Assembly: GCA_023511795.1 (NCBI GenBank)
Contig: JAIMAU010000019.1
Span: forward strand, 1-37,182
Direction of reading: 5' to 3'
Source of the DNA: Armatimonadota bacterium
GTDB lineage: Bacteria; Armatimonadota; UBA5829; DTJY01
Length of the DNA: 37,182 bases
A program made the translations under genes and the position numbers. Shown in pieces: positions 1 through 8,788 of this stretch. Below the pieces are notes generated by a model. It was not told where the DNA came from and made no database searches. It saw only the letters and a list, made by a program, of their open reading frames with translations. How positions within the stretch are numbered: position 1 is the first letter of the stretch; every line of letters starts with the position of its first letter.

Positions 1-1452
1 GCCGATTACTGTAGTGTTTTATGCCGATGGTGCATCACAAAAAAGGAAGCAGTTAGCCACACATTCAGTCGACATGCGTTGCCTATGATGTGGGATTACG
101 TCGAAGGAAACGCCGTCAGTAGTGCCTCTGGCACGATCGAGGGGATGTTAGATTGGATTCTTGGCGTTCTTTGCACCCTCACGCGAATCGCGAGCTCCCA
201 ATGTTCCATCCCCTCCGTTGTAAACGGCTCTGCCACCAACCTGCCCTGGCCAGATTGCCACTTCGACGCCGTGCTCACTGACCCGCCGTATTATGACAAC
301 GTGAACTACTCAACCCTTTCGGACTTCTTTTACGTCTGGTTGAAGCGCACAGTTGGGGACCTGTATCCTGAACTCTTTGCAACGCCGCTTGCGCCGAAAT
401 CGGAGGAGATCGTCCAAGACCCGAACCGCCAGGGTGGACGGGACGCGGCCAAGGTGTTCTTCGAACAAATGGCTACGCAAGCCTTTCGTGAGATATACCG
501 CGTCCTAAAGCCAGAGGGCATTGCAGTTATCGTCTTTGCCCACAAGACGACGGAAGCATGGGAGGCCATAATCAACGCCTTACTTTCTGCTGGGCTTTAC
601 ATGACCGCATCTTGGCCCATTCATACCGAAATGCAGGCTAGGCTCAATGCGCAGGAGACCGCTTCGCTTGCGTCCTCAATCTATATGGTCTGCCGAAAGC
701 GAACGACTAATGAGATTGGAGATCTCGGTGTTGTACGGCGGGAGATAGAGCAGGCTGTCAGGAGTCGGCTTACGCAGTTCTGGGAAGAGGGCATCCGAGG
801 AGCTGACTTCTTTATGAGCGCGATTGGACCAGCGGTGGAGGCGTTCGGAAAGTATGAGCGCGTCGAAAAGCCGTCCGGCGAGGCGGTGACAGTTGCGGAA
901 CTGCTGGAACACGTCCGCAAGGTCGTGAGTGAGTTTGCCCTTGAGCGCATTATGCAGGACGGCACTTCAATGAGCGGAGTGGATGCAGTCACCAGGTTCT
1001 ACGTCCTGTTCCGCTGGACGTACAACCACGCTCGTGTTCCTTTCGACGAGGCGCGGAAATTGGCAACAGGAGTAGGGGTGGAGCTCACCAATCTGTGGGA
1101 CGTGGGCGGCATTGTCCTCAAAGAGAAGGAGTACGTGCGAGTACCTTATCCGCTAGACCGGGCAAAGGACGAGCGGTTCAGACGAAAGACGCAGTTCGGC
1201 ACGATGATAGACGCTCTTCACTATGCTCTGCATCTCTACGACAGGAATGATCAAAAGAAGCTGGCTGAACACCTTGCCGAGACTTACGGCGGGAACGAAG
1301 CGTTCTGGCAGGTGGCTCAGGCGATTTCGGATGTTCTGCCCGATGGAGATAAGGAGAAGCAGCTGCTTCAAGGTCTGCTCTACGGGCGAAGGAGCTACGC
1401 GGTGGGAATGGCTCGGGCAGACGAGCATTCCCAGATGCCGCTTGACATTTGA
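1..1452 (+). CDS. DUF1156-type adenine-specific DNA methylase, 5' end outside window
   Basis: The frame is open from base 1, so the true start lies upstream and only the C-terminal 483 residues are visible. An alternative ATG at 79 is probably internal, because residues before it (ending TFSRHALPM) already resemble this family. The amino-methyltransferase motif DPPYYD begins at base 280 (visible residue 94), followed by a Rossmann-like stretch with YRVLKPEG and a C-terminal half of unknown role. DPPY methylases transfer a methyl group from S-adenosylmethionine to adenine N6 or cytosine N4 in DNA. The DUF499 ATPase gene follows after 19 bases with a strong ribosome-binding site, so the two are probably co-transcribed. 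This pairing is known from predicted defence modules that usually also carry a helicase, which would lie left of the window. The region is visibly richer in G+C than the genes beyond tRNA-Glu. Methylase family confident; defence role inferred. Confidence 0.85.
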   Translation, partial: ADYCSVLCRWCITKKEAVSHTFSRHALPMMWDYVEGNAVSSASGTIEGMLDWILGVLCTLTRIASSQCSIPSVVNGSATNLPWPDCHFDAVLTDPPYYDNVNYSTLSDFFYVWLKRTVGDLYPELFATPLAPKSEEIVQDPNRQGGRDAAKVFFEQMATQAFREIYRVLKPEGIAVIVFAHKTTEAWEAIINALLSAGLYMTASWPIHTEMQARLNAQETASLASSIYMVCRKRTTNEIGDLGVVRREIEQAVRSRLTQFWEEGIRGADFFMSAIGPAVEAFGKYERVEKPSGEAVTVAELLEHVRKVVSEFALERIMQDGTSMSGVDAVTRFYVLFRWTYNHARVPFDEARKLATGVGVELTNLWDVGGIVLKEKEYVRVPYPLDRAKDERFRRKTQFGTMIDALHYALHLYDRNDQKKLAEHLAETYGGNEAFWQVAQAISDVLPDGDKEKQLLQGLLYGRRSYAVGMARADEHSQMPLDI

Positions 1453-1471
1453 ATGGAGGGAGGCCAAGAAA

Positions 1472-4099
1472 ATGAAACCATGGCGTGAAGTAATAACACC
1501 GCATGAAGACATAAGAAGGGGAGGCTTTGATGAGTCGGTCTTCGCGGCGGACCTGTCGGATGTCCTAGCCGACCGTGGGCCGGTGGACTATCGCGACGCC
1601 CTCACTTTTTGCGCTAAGACGTACCACGCTCAAGGCTTGGTGAACCTAGGTGCGGCTGTGGCGTCCCGGCTGGCGGGAAAGGGCAGTGGCGAGCCGGTCA
1701 TTCAGATTCAGACGCCGTTCGGCGGCGGCAAGACGCACAGCCTAATTGCCCTTTATCACCTCTTCCGTGGCGTGGAGGGGCTAGAGGAGACCGATTTGGC
1801 ACAGGCAGTGCTGAAGAAGGCAGAGCTGTCCGAACTGCCGAGAGCGCGGATAGTGACATTCGTAGGCACGGCAGCAGACCCGCTGCAGAAGACAGTATGG
1901 GGCGAACTGGCAGAACAGTTCGGGAAGTATGACCTGCTGAAGGCGCATGACGAGCAGCGGCGCTCGCCGGGGAAGGATAACTTGCACAAGCTCCTCTCGG
2001 GCGAACCAACGCTCATCCTGCTGGACGAGATTGCAGAGTACGCGGTCAAGGCTAAAGACTATGCAGAGCAAGTAATTGCATTCTTCCAAGAGTTGACAGA
2101 GACGGTAAAGGTTTTGCCACAGTGTTCTCTAGTGGCGACTTTGCCATCCAGCGTTCCCTATGGGGAGGAAGGTGAGCGCAGGCTTTCGGAGCTCCAGCGC
2201 GTGTTCGGGCGGGTCGAGGCCGTGTACACGCCAGTGGAAGGCGAAGAAGTCTATGAGGTCATCCGCCGGCGGCTTTTCGAGGGAACGCCGGATGCAAGAG
2301 AGGTTGCGGCTACGGTGGAGAGCTATTGGGGCATGTACCAGAAACTCGGCGATGACATACCGAGCGAGGCGCGGGAACCGGCCTACCGTGAGAAGATGAA
2401 GAAGTCGTATCCGTTCCACCCGGAAGTGATAGATACCCTTTTCGAGCGATGGAGCACCTACGCGACTTTCCAGCGCACACGTGGAGTGCTCCGCCTGTTG
2501 GCTCTCATCATCGCTGATCTCTACAACCGCGAGCATTCCGCTCCGCTGATACAGCCAGCACACATCAACCTCGTGAACTCCACGATTCAGCGGGAGTTCC
2601 TGAAGCACATCGGGAACGAGTACGAGGGAGTAATAGCGGCCGACATTGCGGATGGAAACGCCAAGGCACAGAAGATCGACCGCGAAATGGGTTCCGAGTA
2701 TACCAAGTTCGGCATCGCATCCGGACTGGGTACGGCAGTCTTCTTCGGTTCGTTCAGTGGATCGGAACAGAAGGGTATTGGCATCCAGCGGCTTCGGCTT
2801 GCAATACTGCGGGAAGGCATACCCCCGGCGATTGTGGGCGATGCGCTGGGCCGGATGGAAGACGAACTTTGGTACCTACACGTCGAGCACGGCATCTACT
2901 CATTCTCGACTCAGGCGAACCTGAACCGAGTCATCATCGAAAAAGAAGATGGCGTCAAGGATGAGAACATCCGCGACGAGATTTATAGGCAGGTCGCGAA
3001 GTTGGCGGGTACCGATATGAAAACGATCTGCTGGCCAAGGGACACTCAGGATGTGCCCGACACCAAAGAACTGAAGCTGGCGGTGCTTTCGCCCGAATAC
3101 TCCGTTTCCAGCGGCGGTTCGGTGGCATTCGCGGACGAGCTGTTCAGGAAGGCCGGAACCACTTTCCGCACCTACCAGAACACGCTGGTCGTGGTAGCTC
3201 CCAACTCTGGAGAACTGTCGGCAGTGCGTCCTTTGGTGAAGAAATTGCTGGCACTGCGGGCTATCAAAGACGACAAGGCTCTTATGCGTCGACTGTCGGA
3301 CGACAACAAGAGCACACTCCAGAGCAGGCTAAACGATCTCGAGAGCGACGTGCCGTTCAAAATCCTTTCCGCATACCGGCACATGGCAAAGGCAGGTTGT
3401 GACGGAGCGGAATGGCATGATATGGGTATTCCTACCGTCGGGGAGAAAGGTGCACTTTCGAAGCGCGTAAAGGAGTTCCTGAAGGATGACATATTGCTTA
3501 GGATGATCACTCCAGACAAGCTCCTGGGGAGGGCATTGAAGAACAATGAGCAAGAGAAACCGGTTTCCGACATCTACGAAGACTTCCTGAAGTATCCGAA
3601 TTTTCCGATGATCGAGAGCGAATCCGTGGTCAAGACGGCAGTGGCGACCGGCGTGCGACAGGGCACGTTCGGTATACGCGTGGGAGATAAGATATACATC
3701 GGCAACGAGCTTCCGTACGATGTGTTAGACGCTGGCGCGATCCTAGTTCGGAAAGAGTTTGCGATAAAGACCAGTCCAGAAGTCTCACCTCCTGCTTTAG
3801 GGGAAGATGCGCAGCCTGCCGCAGTCAAGGAACCGACTCCCGTCGAAGGGGTAGCAGCTCCAACAACTGGTGGGTTCAGGAGAGTGACGCTCCGGACAAA
3901 GGTTCCTTGGGACAAGCTCTCCGACTTCGTGCGTGGGGTGGTGATGCCCCTACGGAGTGATGGAGCGGAGATGGAGGTAGAAATCTCGGTTCGGGCGCAC
4001 TCGGACTCTGGGAGCATCCGGCAGAACACCCTCGATCAGCGTGTCCGCGAGACACTGCGTCAAATCGGAGCCGAGGTCGAGGAAGACACGGTGGAGTGA
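1472..4099 (+). CDS. DUF499-family P-loop ATPase, predicted defence component
   Basis: A protein of 875 residues starting MKPWREVITPHEDI. ATG 1472 is chosen because GGAGGGAGG lies just upstream (1455-1463); the frame stays open further upstream but that part overlaps the methylase gene. A Walker A motif (TPFGGGKTHS, Lys87) and a Walker B motif (LILLDE, Asp185-Glu186) show an NTP-binding AAA+/ATPase core in the first 250 residues. The large C-terminal part has no motif I can name; near the end an acidic, proline-rich linker (around residues 765-800) leads to a small terminal domain. DUF499 proteins commonly neighbour DUF1156 methylases and a helicase in predicted phage-defence loci such as the helicase-methylase-ATPase (Hma-like) type. 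It probably powers remodelling or control of a DNA-bound complex, but the substrate is unknown. The length looks complete. Confidence 0.85.
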   Translation: MKPWREVITPHEDIRRGGFDESVFAADLSDVLADRGPVDYRDALTFCAKTYHAQGLVNLGAAVASRLAGKGSGEPVIQIQTPFGGGKTHSLIALYHLFRGVEGLEETDLAQAVLKKAELSELPRARIVTFVGTAADPLQKTVWGELAEQFGKYDLLKAHDEQRRSPGKDNLHKLLSGEPTLILLDEIAEYAVKAKDYAEQVIAFFQELTETVKVLPQCSLVATLPSSVPYGEEGERRLSELQRVFGRVEAVYTPVEGEEVYEVIRRRLFEGTPDAREVAATVESYWGMYQKLGDDIPSEAREPAYREKMKKSYPFHPEVIDTLFERWSTYATFQRTRGVLRLLALIIADLYNREHSAPLIQPAHINLVNSTIQREFLKHIGNEYEGVIAADIADGNAKAQKIDREMGSEYTKFGIASGLGTAVFFGSFSGSEQKGIGIQRLRLAILREGIPPAIVGDALGRMEDELWYLHVEHGIYSFSTQANLNRVIIEKEDGVKDENIRDEIYRQVAKLAGTDMKTICWPRDTQDVPDTKELKLAVLSPEYSVSSGGSVAFADELFRKAGTTFRTYQNTLVVVAPNSGELSAVRPLVKKLLALRAIKDDKALMRRLSDDNKSTLQSRLNDLESDVPFKILSAYRHMAKAGCDGAEWHDMGIPTVGEKGALSKRVKEFLKDDILLRMITPDKLLGRALKNNEQEKPVSDIYEDFLKYPNFPMIESESVVKTAVATGVRQGTFGIRVGDKIYIGNELPYDVLDAGAILVRKEFAIKTSPEVSPPALGEDAQPAAVKEPTPVEGVAAPTTGGFRRVTLRTKVPWDKLSDFVRGVVMPLRSDGAEMEVEISVRAHSDSGSIRQNTLDQRVRETLRQIGAEVEEDTVE

Positions 4100-4147
4100 T
4101 TACACACTCGCAAACGCGGCATGGGTTAAAGAAAAGGTATTCGTACA

Positions 4148-4459
4148 ATGGGCGTCTTTGATCATGCGCTCGCAGTAATCTTTACCCTACTCAGTCTTCT
4201 TGGGTTGAGAGAGGCCTATGCGATGGCAATACCTTTGAAGATAACTCCCGAGGAGCTTGAGGCCCTCGCCGCAGAGGTCCGCCAGATAGCCGAAAGCGGC
4301 GACACGGACCGGAAGCGGTCTGCTGTCCGGCGGTTCGTCGCCGCTCTTGAGGCTGACCCGGGGAGTCATACCTTCAGCGTTCTAATGCATTCCCCGAGCA
4401 CGTTTTGTGTACATTCGGTGGTAGCGCCAGGGGGAGTCGAACCCCCGCCGCGGCCTTGA
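4148..4459 (+). CDS. Small ORF of unknown function running into tRNA-Glu, possibly a gene remnant
   Basis: An open frame of 103 codons whose last 13 codons overlap the tRNA-Glu gene on the other strand, so its true C-terminus is doubtful. The first 25 residues are hydrophobic. A second ATG at 4223 has a GAGAGG-like ribosome-binding site and begins a charged helical segment (ITPEELEALAAEV, then DRKRSAVRRFVAALE). That segment vaguely resembles the C-terminal coiled tail of large serine recombinases, which would suit a tRNA-adjacent integration site, but the likeness is weak. It could equally be the start of a defence gene truncated at the tRNA, or non-coding. Confidence 0.3.
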   Translation: MGVFDHALAVIFTLLSLLGLREAYAMAIPLKITPEELEALAAEVRQIAESGDTDRKRSAVRRFVAALEADPGSHTFSVLMHSPSTFCVHSVVAPGGVEPPPRP

Positions 4460-4493
4460 AAGAGCCGTGTCCTAACCGTTAGACCATGGCGCC
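4419..4493 (-). tRNA. tRNA-Glu (anticodon UUC)
   Basis: The reverse strand folds as a complete cloverleaf. The acceptor GGCGCCA pairs with TGGCGCT (G1-U72 wobble), the D-arm carries GGTTAGGA, the anticodon loop reads CTTTCAA giving UUC, and the T-arm has GGTTCGACTCC. The discriminator base is A and CCA is encoded (4419-4421). Its 3' end faces the DUF1156/DUF499 region, the usual side for integration of mobile elements. Confidence 0.96.
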
Positions 4494-4538
4494 ATTCTCA
4501 AATAAAACGCCCATCCTTTTAACCGGACGAGCATTCTA

Positions 4539-4567
4539 ATTATACCTGATTTGCTAGAACTTTGCAA
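4539..4567 (-). promoter_or_regulatory. Promoter of tRNA-Glu
   Basis: On the reverse strand, TTGCAA (4562-4567) and TATAAT (4539-4544) are separated by exactly 17 bases. Transcription would start near 4532, about 40 bases before the tRNA 5' end. A good sigma70-type match. Confidence 0.7.
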
Positions 4568-4668
4568 TATCCTAAGTCATGCGAATTTATGAATATAGAT
4601 TTAAGTTTTTGCCACCTTAAAACCTAAATCAGTCAAACTTGCCAGAAAGATGGTTATGAACTCGTTCT

Positions 4669-5673
4669 TTATTCCCAAACCTCGTCTTTTGGTTCGCGGC
4701 TCATAAGATTGGCAACAGCCGTGTGTGGAGATTTGCCCTCGAAGAGCATTGCATAGACCTCCTCGACGATAGGCATTTGGACGTGGTTTGCCCGTGCTAG
4801 ATTATATGCGGCGCGCGTTGTGGGCACTCCTTCAGCAACCTGGCCAAGTTCCTCAAGTATATTGGCTAGTTTTCGCCCTGCCGCAAGGCCGAGACCCACT
4901 CGACGATTTCGGCTCAGTGGGCTAGCGCACGTAGCCATTAGGTCTCCTACGCCAGCTAAACCCATAAAAGTTGCTTGTTGAGCACCTAATCGTATTCCAA
5001 GTCGTGTAATCTCAGCCAACCCGCGAGTTAGAAGGGCTGCTTTGGTATTGTCGCCGAAACCGAGACCGTCGCAAACTCCCGCGCCAATGGCTATTACGTT
5101 TTTTAGTGCACCTGCTAACTCAACTCCTATGATGTCTGAGTTTGTGTAGACTCGGAGAGTTGGGCACATTAAGAGGTTCTGCGCATATCTTGCCACCGAT
5201 TGGTCTGGACATGCAGCAACGGTTGCCGTTGGGATGCCTTTGGCAACTTCGAGAGCCAAATTTGGGCCCGAAATCGCCACAATAGGATTTGCGTTTTTGG
5301 GTAAAAGCCGCTCTAGGGTCTGCGAGACCGTCAGGCCGGTGGTGCTGTCAAGTCCTTTTGTTCCGCTGATGATGGGTATCCCACGTGGAAGGCACTTCTT
5401 AAGCGACTTAGCCGCTTCCACGATGCCTTCCGAGACAACAACAAATATGACCGACTCAGCATCCTCAACTGTCTCCGGCATCGAAGTTGTAAAGGTTAGG
5501 TTGCTGGGGAAGGGAAAGCCAGGCAGGAACTTGGGGTTTTCGCCGGCTTTCTCCATTTCAGTTGCTTGGGAGGGGTCCCAGACCCATAATTTGACTTCGT
5601 TGCCTTTTTTTGCGAGAAGGAGCGAGAGCGCCGTTCCCCAACTGCCGGCACCCAATACGGCAATTCGGCTCAT
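4669..5673 (-). CDS. gpsA: Glycerol-3-phosphate dehydrogenase [NAD(P)+]
   Basis: Reduces dihydroxyacetone phosphate to sn-glycerol 3-phosphate in the cytoplasm, the first precursor of phospholipids. The 334-residue product has the normal length of GpsA. It opens with the Rossmann nucleotide-binding loop GAGSWGT (residues 8-14). The substrate-binding and catalytic region includes SGPNLALEVA and GALKNVIAIGAG, whose lysine is the family's active-site residue, then the conserved GDNTKAALLTRG. The start is the ATG at 5673 because GGAGG (complement of 5681-5685) precedes it and the homologous N-terminus MSRIAVLGAG begins there; an upstream in-frame start at 5742 would add 23 unmatched residues. It is transcribed alone, divergently from the penicillin-binding protein gene. 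Confidence 0.96.
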   Translation of the reverse strand: MSRIAVLGAGSWGTALSLLLAKKGNEVKLWVWDPSQATEMEKAGENPKFLPGFPFPSNLTFTTSMPETVEDAESVIFVVVSEGIVEAAKSLKKCLPRGIPIISGTKGLDSTTGLTVSQTLERLLPKNANPIVAISGPNLALEVAKGIPTATVAACPDQSVARYAQNLLMCPTLRVYTNSDIIGVELAGALKNVIAIGAGVCDGLGFGDNTKAALLTRGLAEITRLGIRLGAQQATFMGLAGVGDLMATCASPLSRNRRVGLGLAAGRKLANILEELGQVAEGVPTTRAAYNLARANHVQMPIVEEVYAMLFEGKSPHTAVANLMSREPKDEVWE

Positions 5674-5691
5674 GATATTTCCTCCTTGGCG

Positions 5692-5720
5692 ATTATAACA
5701 TTGGCAAACAGATGCGGCAA
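5692..5720 (-). promoter_or_regulatory. Candidate gpsA promoter
   Basis: Reverse strand TTGCCG (5715-5720), 17 bases, then TATAAT (5692-5697). The predicted start site lies only about 13-16 bases before the gpsA ATG, leaving a very short leader that just contains the ribosome-binding site. Confidence 0.55.
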
Positions 5721-5791
5721 CATTAGAATCGTCTTTGCTCAAAGAAGGTACAAATTTACTGCCTTTGGCGTATATTTAAATGGGTTGTTCA

Positions 5792-5821
5792 TTGACAGTG
5801 CAAGCTCCGGACACTTATAAT
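5792..5821 (+). promoter_or_regulatory. Strong promoter for the penicillin-binding protein-hisHF operon
   Basis: TTGACA (5792-5797) and TATAAT (5816-5821), both perfect consensus hexamers, are separated by 18 bases. The ribosome-binding site GGAGG follows at 5829-5833. Confidence 0.75.
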
Positions 5822-5841
5822 CTCGTTTGGAGGCCCAGTTC

Positions 5842-8163
5842 ATGCCACAGACGGAAAGAGTTAGGTATGGTCGGCGTTCCCAGCGCAGGCGCATAAGGAT
5901 AATTCTCATCTGTATACAAATATTGCTTCTCTTGGTGCTTGGCATTCTGCTAGGCGGAATCATTGGCGCTTTCTACAGCGTATCGAAGGTTCTCCCTTCG
6001 AGCCACGATATAGAGGAGTACCGACCTACCGAGGCGACCCGTATAATTTCAAGCGATGGAGTTGTCCTGGCGGAGGTCTACGAAGAAAACCGCGAGGTTG
6101 TGCCGATTACAGATATCCCCAAAGATCTTCAGAATGCTACCGTGGCAATTGAGGACGCCCGTTTCTACAAGCACTGGGGCATTGATTTAAGGGGAATGCT
6201 CCGCGCATTTATAGAAAATTTGAAAGCTGGGCGAATGGTTCAAGGCGGCAGCACACTCACACAACAGCTTGCGCGCAATTTATATCTCACCAGGGAAAAG
6301 CGGCTTTCACGCAAGCTTCAGGAGATAATTCTTGCACTTCGCATCGAACAAAATTACTCTAAGGAGCAGATACTAGAGCTTTACCTCAATGAAGTCTACT
6401 ATGGAAGCGGAGCATATGGAGTCCAGACCGCATCTAAGATTTATTTTGGCAAGAACGTGAAGGACCTGACGCTGGCAGAATGTGCTCTCCTTGCAGGGCT
6501 GCCCAAAAAGCCATCGGTATACTCGCCCTATGAAAATCTACGTGCTGCAATAGGACGCCGCAGTGTTGTTCTAGATAAAATGGCCGAGTTGGGATACATT
6601 ACTCGCGAGCAGTGTGAGCAGGCTAAAAGGGAACCTGTTCGTCTTGTAGGTTTAAAGCCTGGCGGGTTGGCTAAGTACAAAGCGCCGTGGTTTGTAACAT
6701 ATGTCCTAAAGCGGCTCACTAGGGAACTTGGTGCGGATATGATTTATAAGGGCGGTCTTGAAGTACATACGACGCTTAACTACGAAATGCAACAGGCTGC
6801 CGAGGAAGAACTTCGCAAAGGCGTTGCTGCTGCGAAGTACATGAATGTTACCCAAGGAGCGCTAATATGCCTTGACCCACATAATGGGCACATTAAGGCT
6901 ATGGTTGGCGGCGTAAATAAGGATTTCACCAAGGATCAATTCAATAGGGTTGTCCAAGCTCGCAGGCAGCCAGGGTCATCATTCAAAGTTTTTGTTTACA
7001 CTGCCGCAATAGACAATGGCTATGATCCAAGCTATAGAATCTCAAATTCAAGGGTTACTTACGTTGGCTATGGGTCAAAACCCTGGACGCCAAAGAATGC
7101 TAACGGCAGGTATGGGGGAACCTATGATTTAAGACAGGCGCTTGCCCAATCAATTAACGTAGTTGCAGTCAAGCTGGCTGACAAAGTTGGAATAGATCAA
7201 GTAATTACATATGCACGGCTTCTCGGCATTAAGTCGAAGCTTGAGCGAACCCTTTCTCTTGCTTTGGGCACATCGGTTGTTACGCCGCTTGAGATGGTAT
7301 CGGCATATTCAGTCATCGCAAATGGGGGCATCCGTGCAGAGCCGATGACGGTTACGAAGATTACGGACGGAGAAGGTGGCATTATAAAAGAATATTCTCC
7401 GGTAACCATGCAGGTTCTTAGCAGGCAAACGGCAGAAACAATGAGTGAGCTGCTAAGAGGAGTAGTGCTACAGGGCACTGGACGCGCCGCAAGGGAAGTC
7501 CCCGAAGCTCATGGGAAGACAGGGACGACCTCAGACTGCCGGGATGCTTGGTTCATAGGATACACCCCTGAGCTCGCCTGCGCCGTCTGGGTGGGTAATG
7601 ACGATTTTAGTCCGATGCGCCGCGTCTATGGTGCGAATGTGTGTGCGCCTACGTGGGCTGCTTTCATGAAGCGTGCCCTTGAGATATATAAGCGCGAGAA
7701 AAATCCCGAAATGGCAAGGTCAAGGACCGACCTAGAAGAAAAAAGCCGCCGTGAGTCCGAGCGGTCAACTCGTAGAGAGCGTTCCAGCAATGAAGCTCGG
7801 TCGCCGCGAACAATAGATGTAACGATATGTACCGAAAGCGGATGCCTGGCGACGAAGGATTGTCCTTCGACATATAGAGCCTCTTTTGAGGTCGGCACCG
7901 AACCAATGACATATTGTCCAATTCATGGTTCTCAGGAGGTTAATCAAACGAACCAAGAGGCACAAAATGTTCCTCCTGCTCCTTCTCCGCCTCCTCAGCC
8001 TGGGCCATCGCCTACTCCAAGCGATCGTTATGTGACTGTTACGATATGCGTTGACTCGGGCAGAATTGCAAATATTTACTGTCCGGAAACTATAACGCGC
8101 AGATACAGGGTGGAGGAAGCACCGAATAAAGTGTGTACTATCCACCGTGCACCGAGGGAGTAA
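5842..8163 (+). CDS. Class A penicillin-binding protein (bifunctional transglycosylase/transpeptidase)
   Basis: Polymerises lipid II and cross-links peptidoglycan on the outer face of the cytoplasmic membrane. The start is ATG 5842, eight bases after GGAGG; a TTG at 5827 lies inside that site and is unlikely. The 773-residue protein has a basic N-terminus, one membrane anchor (about residues 15-45), then a GT51 domain with EDARFYKHWG (catalytic Glu104) and GGSTLTQQLARN. The transpeptidase domain has SSFK (Ser379 nucleophile), SIN and KTGTT (Lys559). After an arginine/serine-rich linker the C-terminus holds two copies of a roughly 40-residue module beginning VTIC, each with Cys-Pro in the middle and a Cys-x-Ile-His end; a Pro-rich linker separates them. 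hisH follows one base after the stop codon, so the genes are co-transcribed. Confidence 0.96.
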   Translation: MPQTERVRYGRRSQRRRIRIILICIQILLLLVLGILLGGIIGAFYSVSKVLPSSHDIEEYRPTEATRIISSDGVVLAEVYEENREVVPITDIPKDLQNATVAIEDARFYKHWGIDLRGMLRAFIENLKAGRMVQGGSTLTQQLARNLYLTREKRLSRKLQEIILALRIEQNYSKEQILELYLNEVYYGSGAYGVQTASKIYFGKNVKDLTLAECALLAGLPKKPSVYSPYENLRAAIGRRSVVLDKMAELGYITREQCEQAKREPVRLVGLKPGGLAKYKAPWFVTYVLKRLTRELGADMIYKGGLEVHTTLNYEMQQAAEEELRKGVAAAKYMNVTQGALICLDPHNGHIKAMVGGVNKDFTKDQFNRVVQARRQPGSSFKVFVYTAAIDNGYDPSYRISNSRVTYVGYGSKPWTPKNANGRYGGTYDLRQALAQSINVVAVKLADKVGIDQVITYARLLGIKSKLERTLSLALGTSVVTPLEMVSAYSVIANGGIRAEPMTVTKITDGEGGIIKEYSPVTMQVLSRQTAETMSELLRGVVLQGTGRAAREVPEAHGKTGTTSDCRDAWFIGYTPELACAVWVGNDDFSPMRRVYGANVCAPTWAAFMKRALEIYKREKNPEMARSRTDLEEKSRRESERSTRRERSSNEARSPRTIDVTICTESGCLATKDCPSTYRASFEVGTEPMTYCPIHGSQEVNQTNQEAQNVPPAPSPPPQPGPSPTPSDRYVTVTICVDSGRIANIYCPETITRRYRVEEAPNKVCTIHRAPRE

Positions 8164-8164
8164 G

Positions 8165-8788
8165 ATGATTGCGATTATTGATTATAAGGCAGGCAACCTA
8201 ACAAGTGTTCGCCTTGCTTTGGAGCATATTGGCGTGGGGTGCGAGATAACGAGCGATTCGGCGCATATCCTAAGAGCTGAGAGGGTTATTTTCCCAGGCG
8301 TCGGCGCCGCAGGCGAGGCGATGAAAAACCTCAATGAACTTGGATTGCTTGAACCTCTGAAGACCGTCGTATCCCGAGGGGTGCCGTTCCTTGGGATTTG
8401 TTTGGGAACCCAGATTATCTTTGAATTTTCCGAGGAAGATGGAGGGACGAATTGCATCGGTTTCATTCCTGGATCTGTCAAGCGGTTTGTGCCTTCGAAT
8501 CCTCTTTGTAAAATTCCGCACATAGGTTGGAATGCGGTAGAATTTCTTCGACAGCATCCCCTTTTGGAGGGAATTGAGGATGGAAGTGAGTTTTACTTCG
8601 TTCATAGCTACTACCCATCGCCTTCGGACACCTCGTATATAATAGGGGTAACTGAGTATGCCGATGTGCGATTTGCATCAATTATAGGGAAAGGTAATAT
8701 ATTTGCCACGCAATTCCACCCAGAGCGGTCGGGAAGAATTGGCTTGCGCCTCCTCGAAAACTTTAGCCGGTGGGATGGAAAATGTTGA
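8165..8788 (+). CDS. hisH: Imidazole glycerol phosphate synthase, glutaminase subunit
   Basis: Class I glutamine amidotransferase that releases ammonia for HisF in histidine synthesis. The 207-residue product begins MIAIIDYKAGN, the usual HisH start, with GAGGGAG just upstream. The nucleophile sits in GICLGTQ (Cys79) and the rest of the triad in QFHPERS (His185, Glu187). The start overlaps neither neighbour: it lies one base after the penicillin-binding protein stop. The end overlaps hisF by seven bases, which suggests coupled production of the two subunits. No other his genes are in the window. Confidence 0.95.
   Translation: MIAIIDYKAGNLTSVRLALEHIGVGCEITSDSAHILRAERVIFPGVGAAGEAMKNLNELGLLEPLKTVVSRGVPFLGICLGTQIIFEFSEEDGGTNCIGFIPGSVKRFVPSNPLCKIPHIGWNAVEFLRQHPLLEGIEDGSEFYFVHSYYPSPSDTSYIIGVTEYADVRFASIIGKGNIFATQFHPERSGRIGLRLLENFSRWDGKC

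Noticed and set aside
1223-1471. In-frame extension of the DUF499 gene upstream of 1472
   Set aside because: It lies entirely inside the methylase coding region in another frame; the ATG at 1472 has GGAGGGAGG and begins the family-like sequence.
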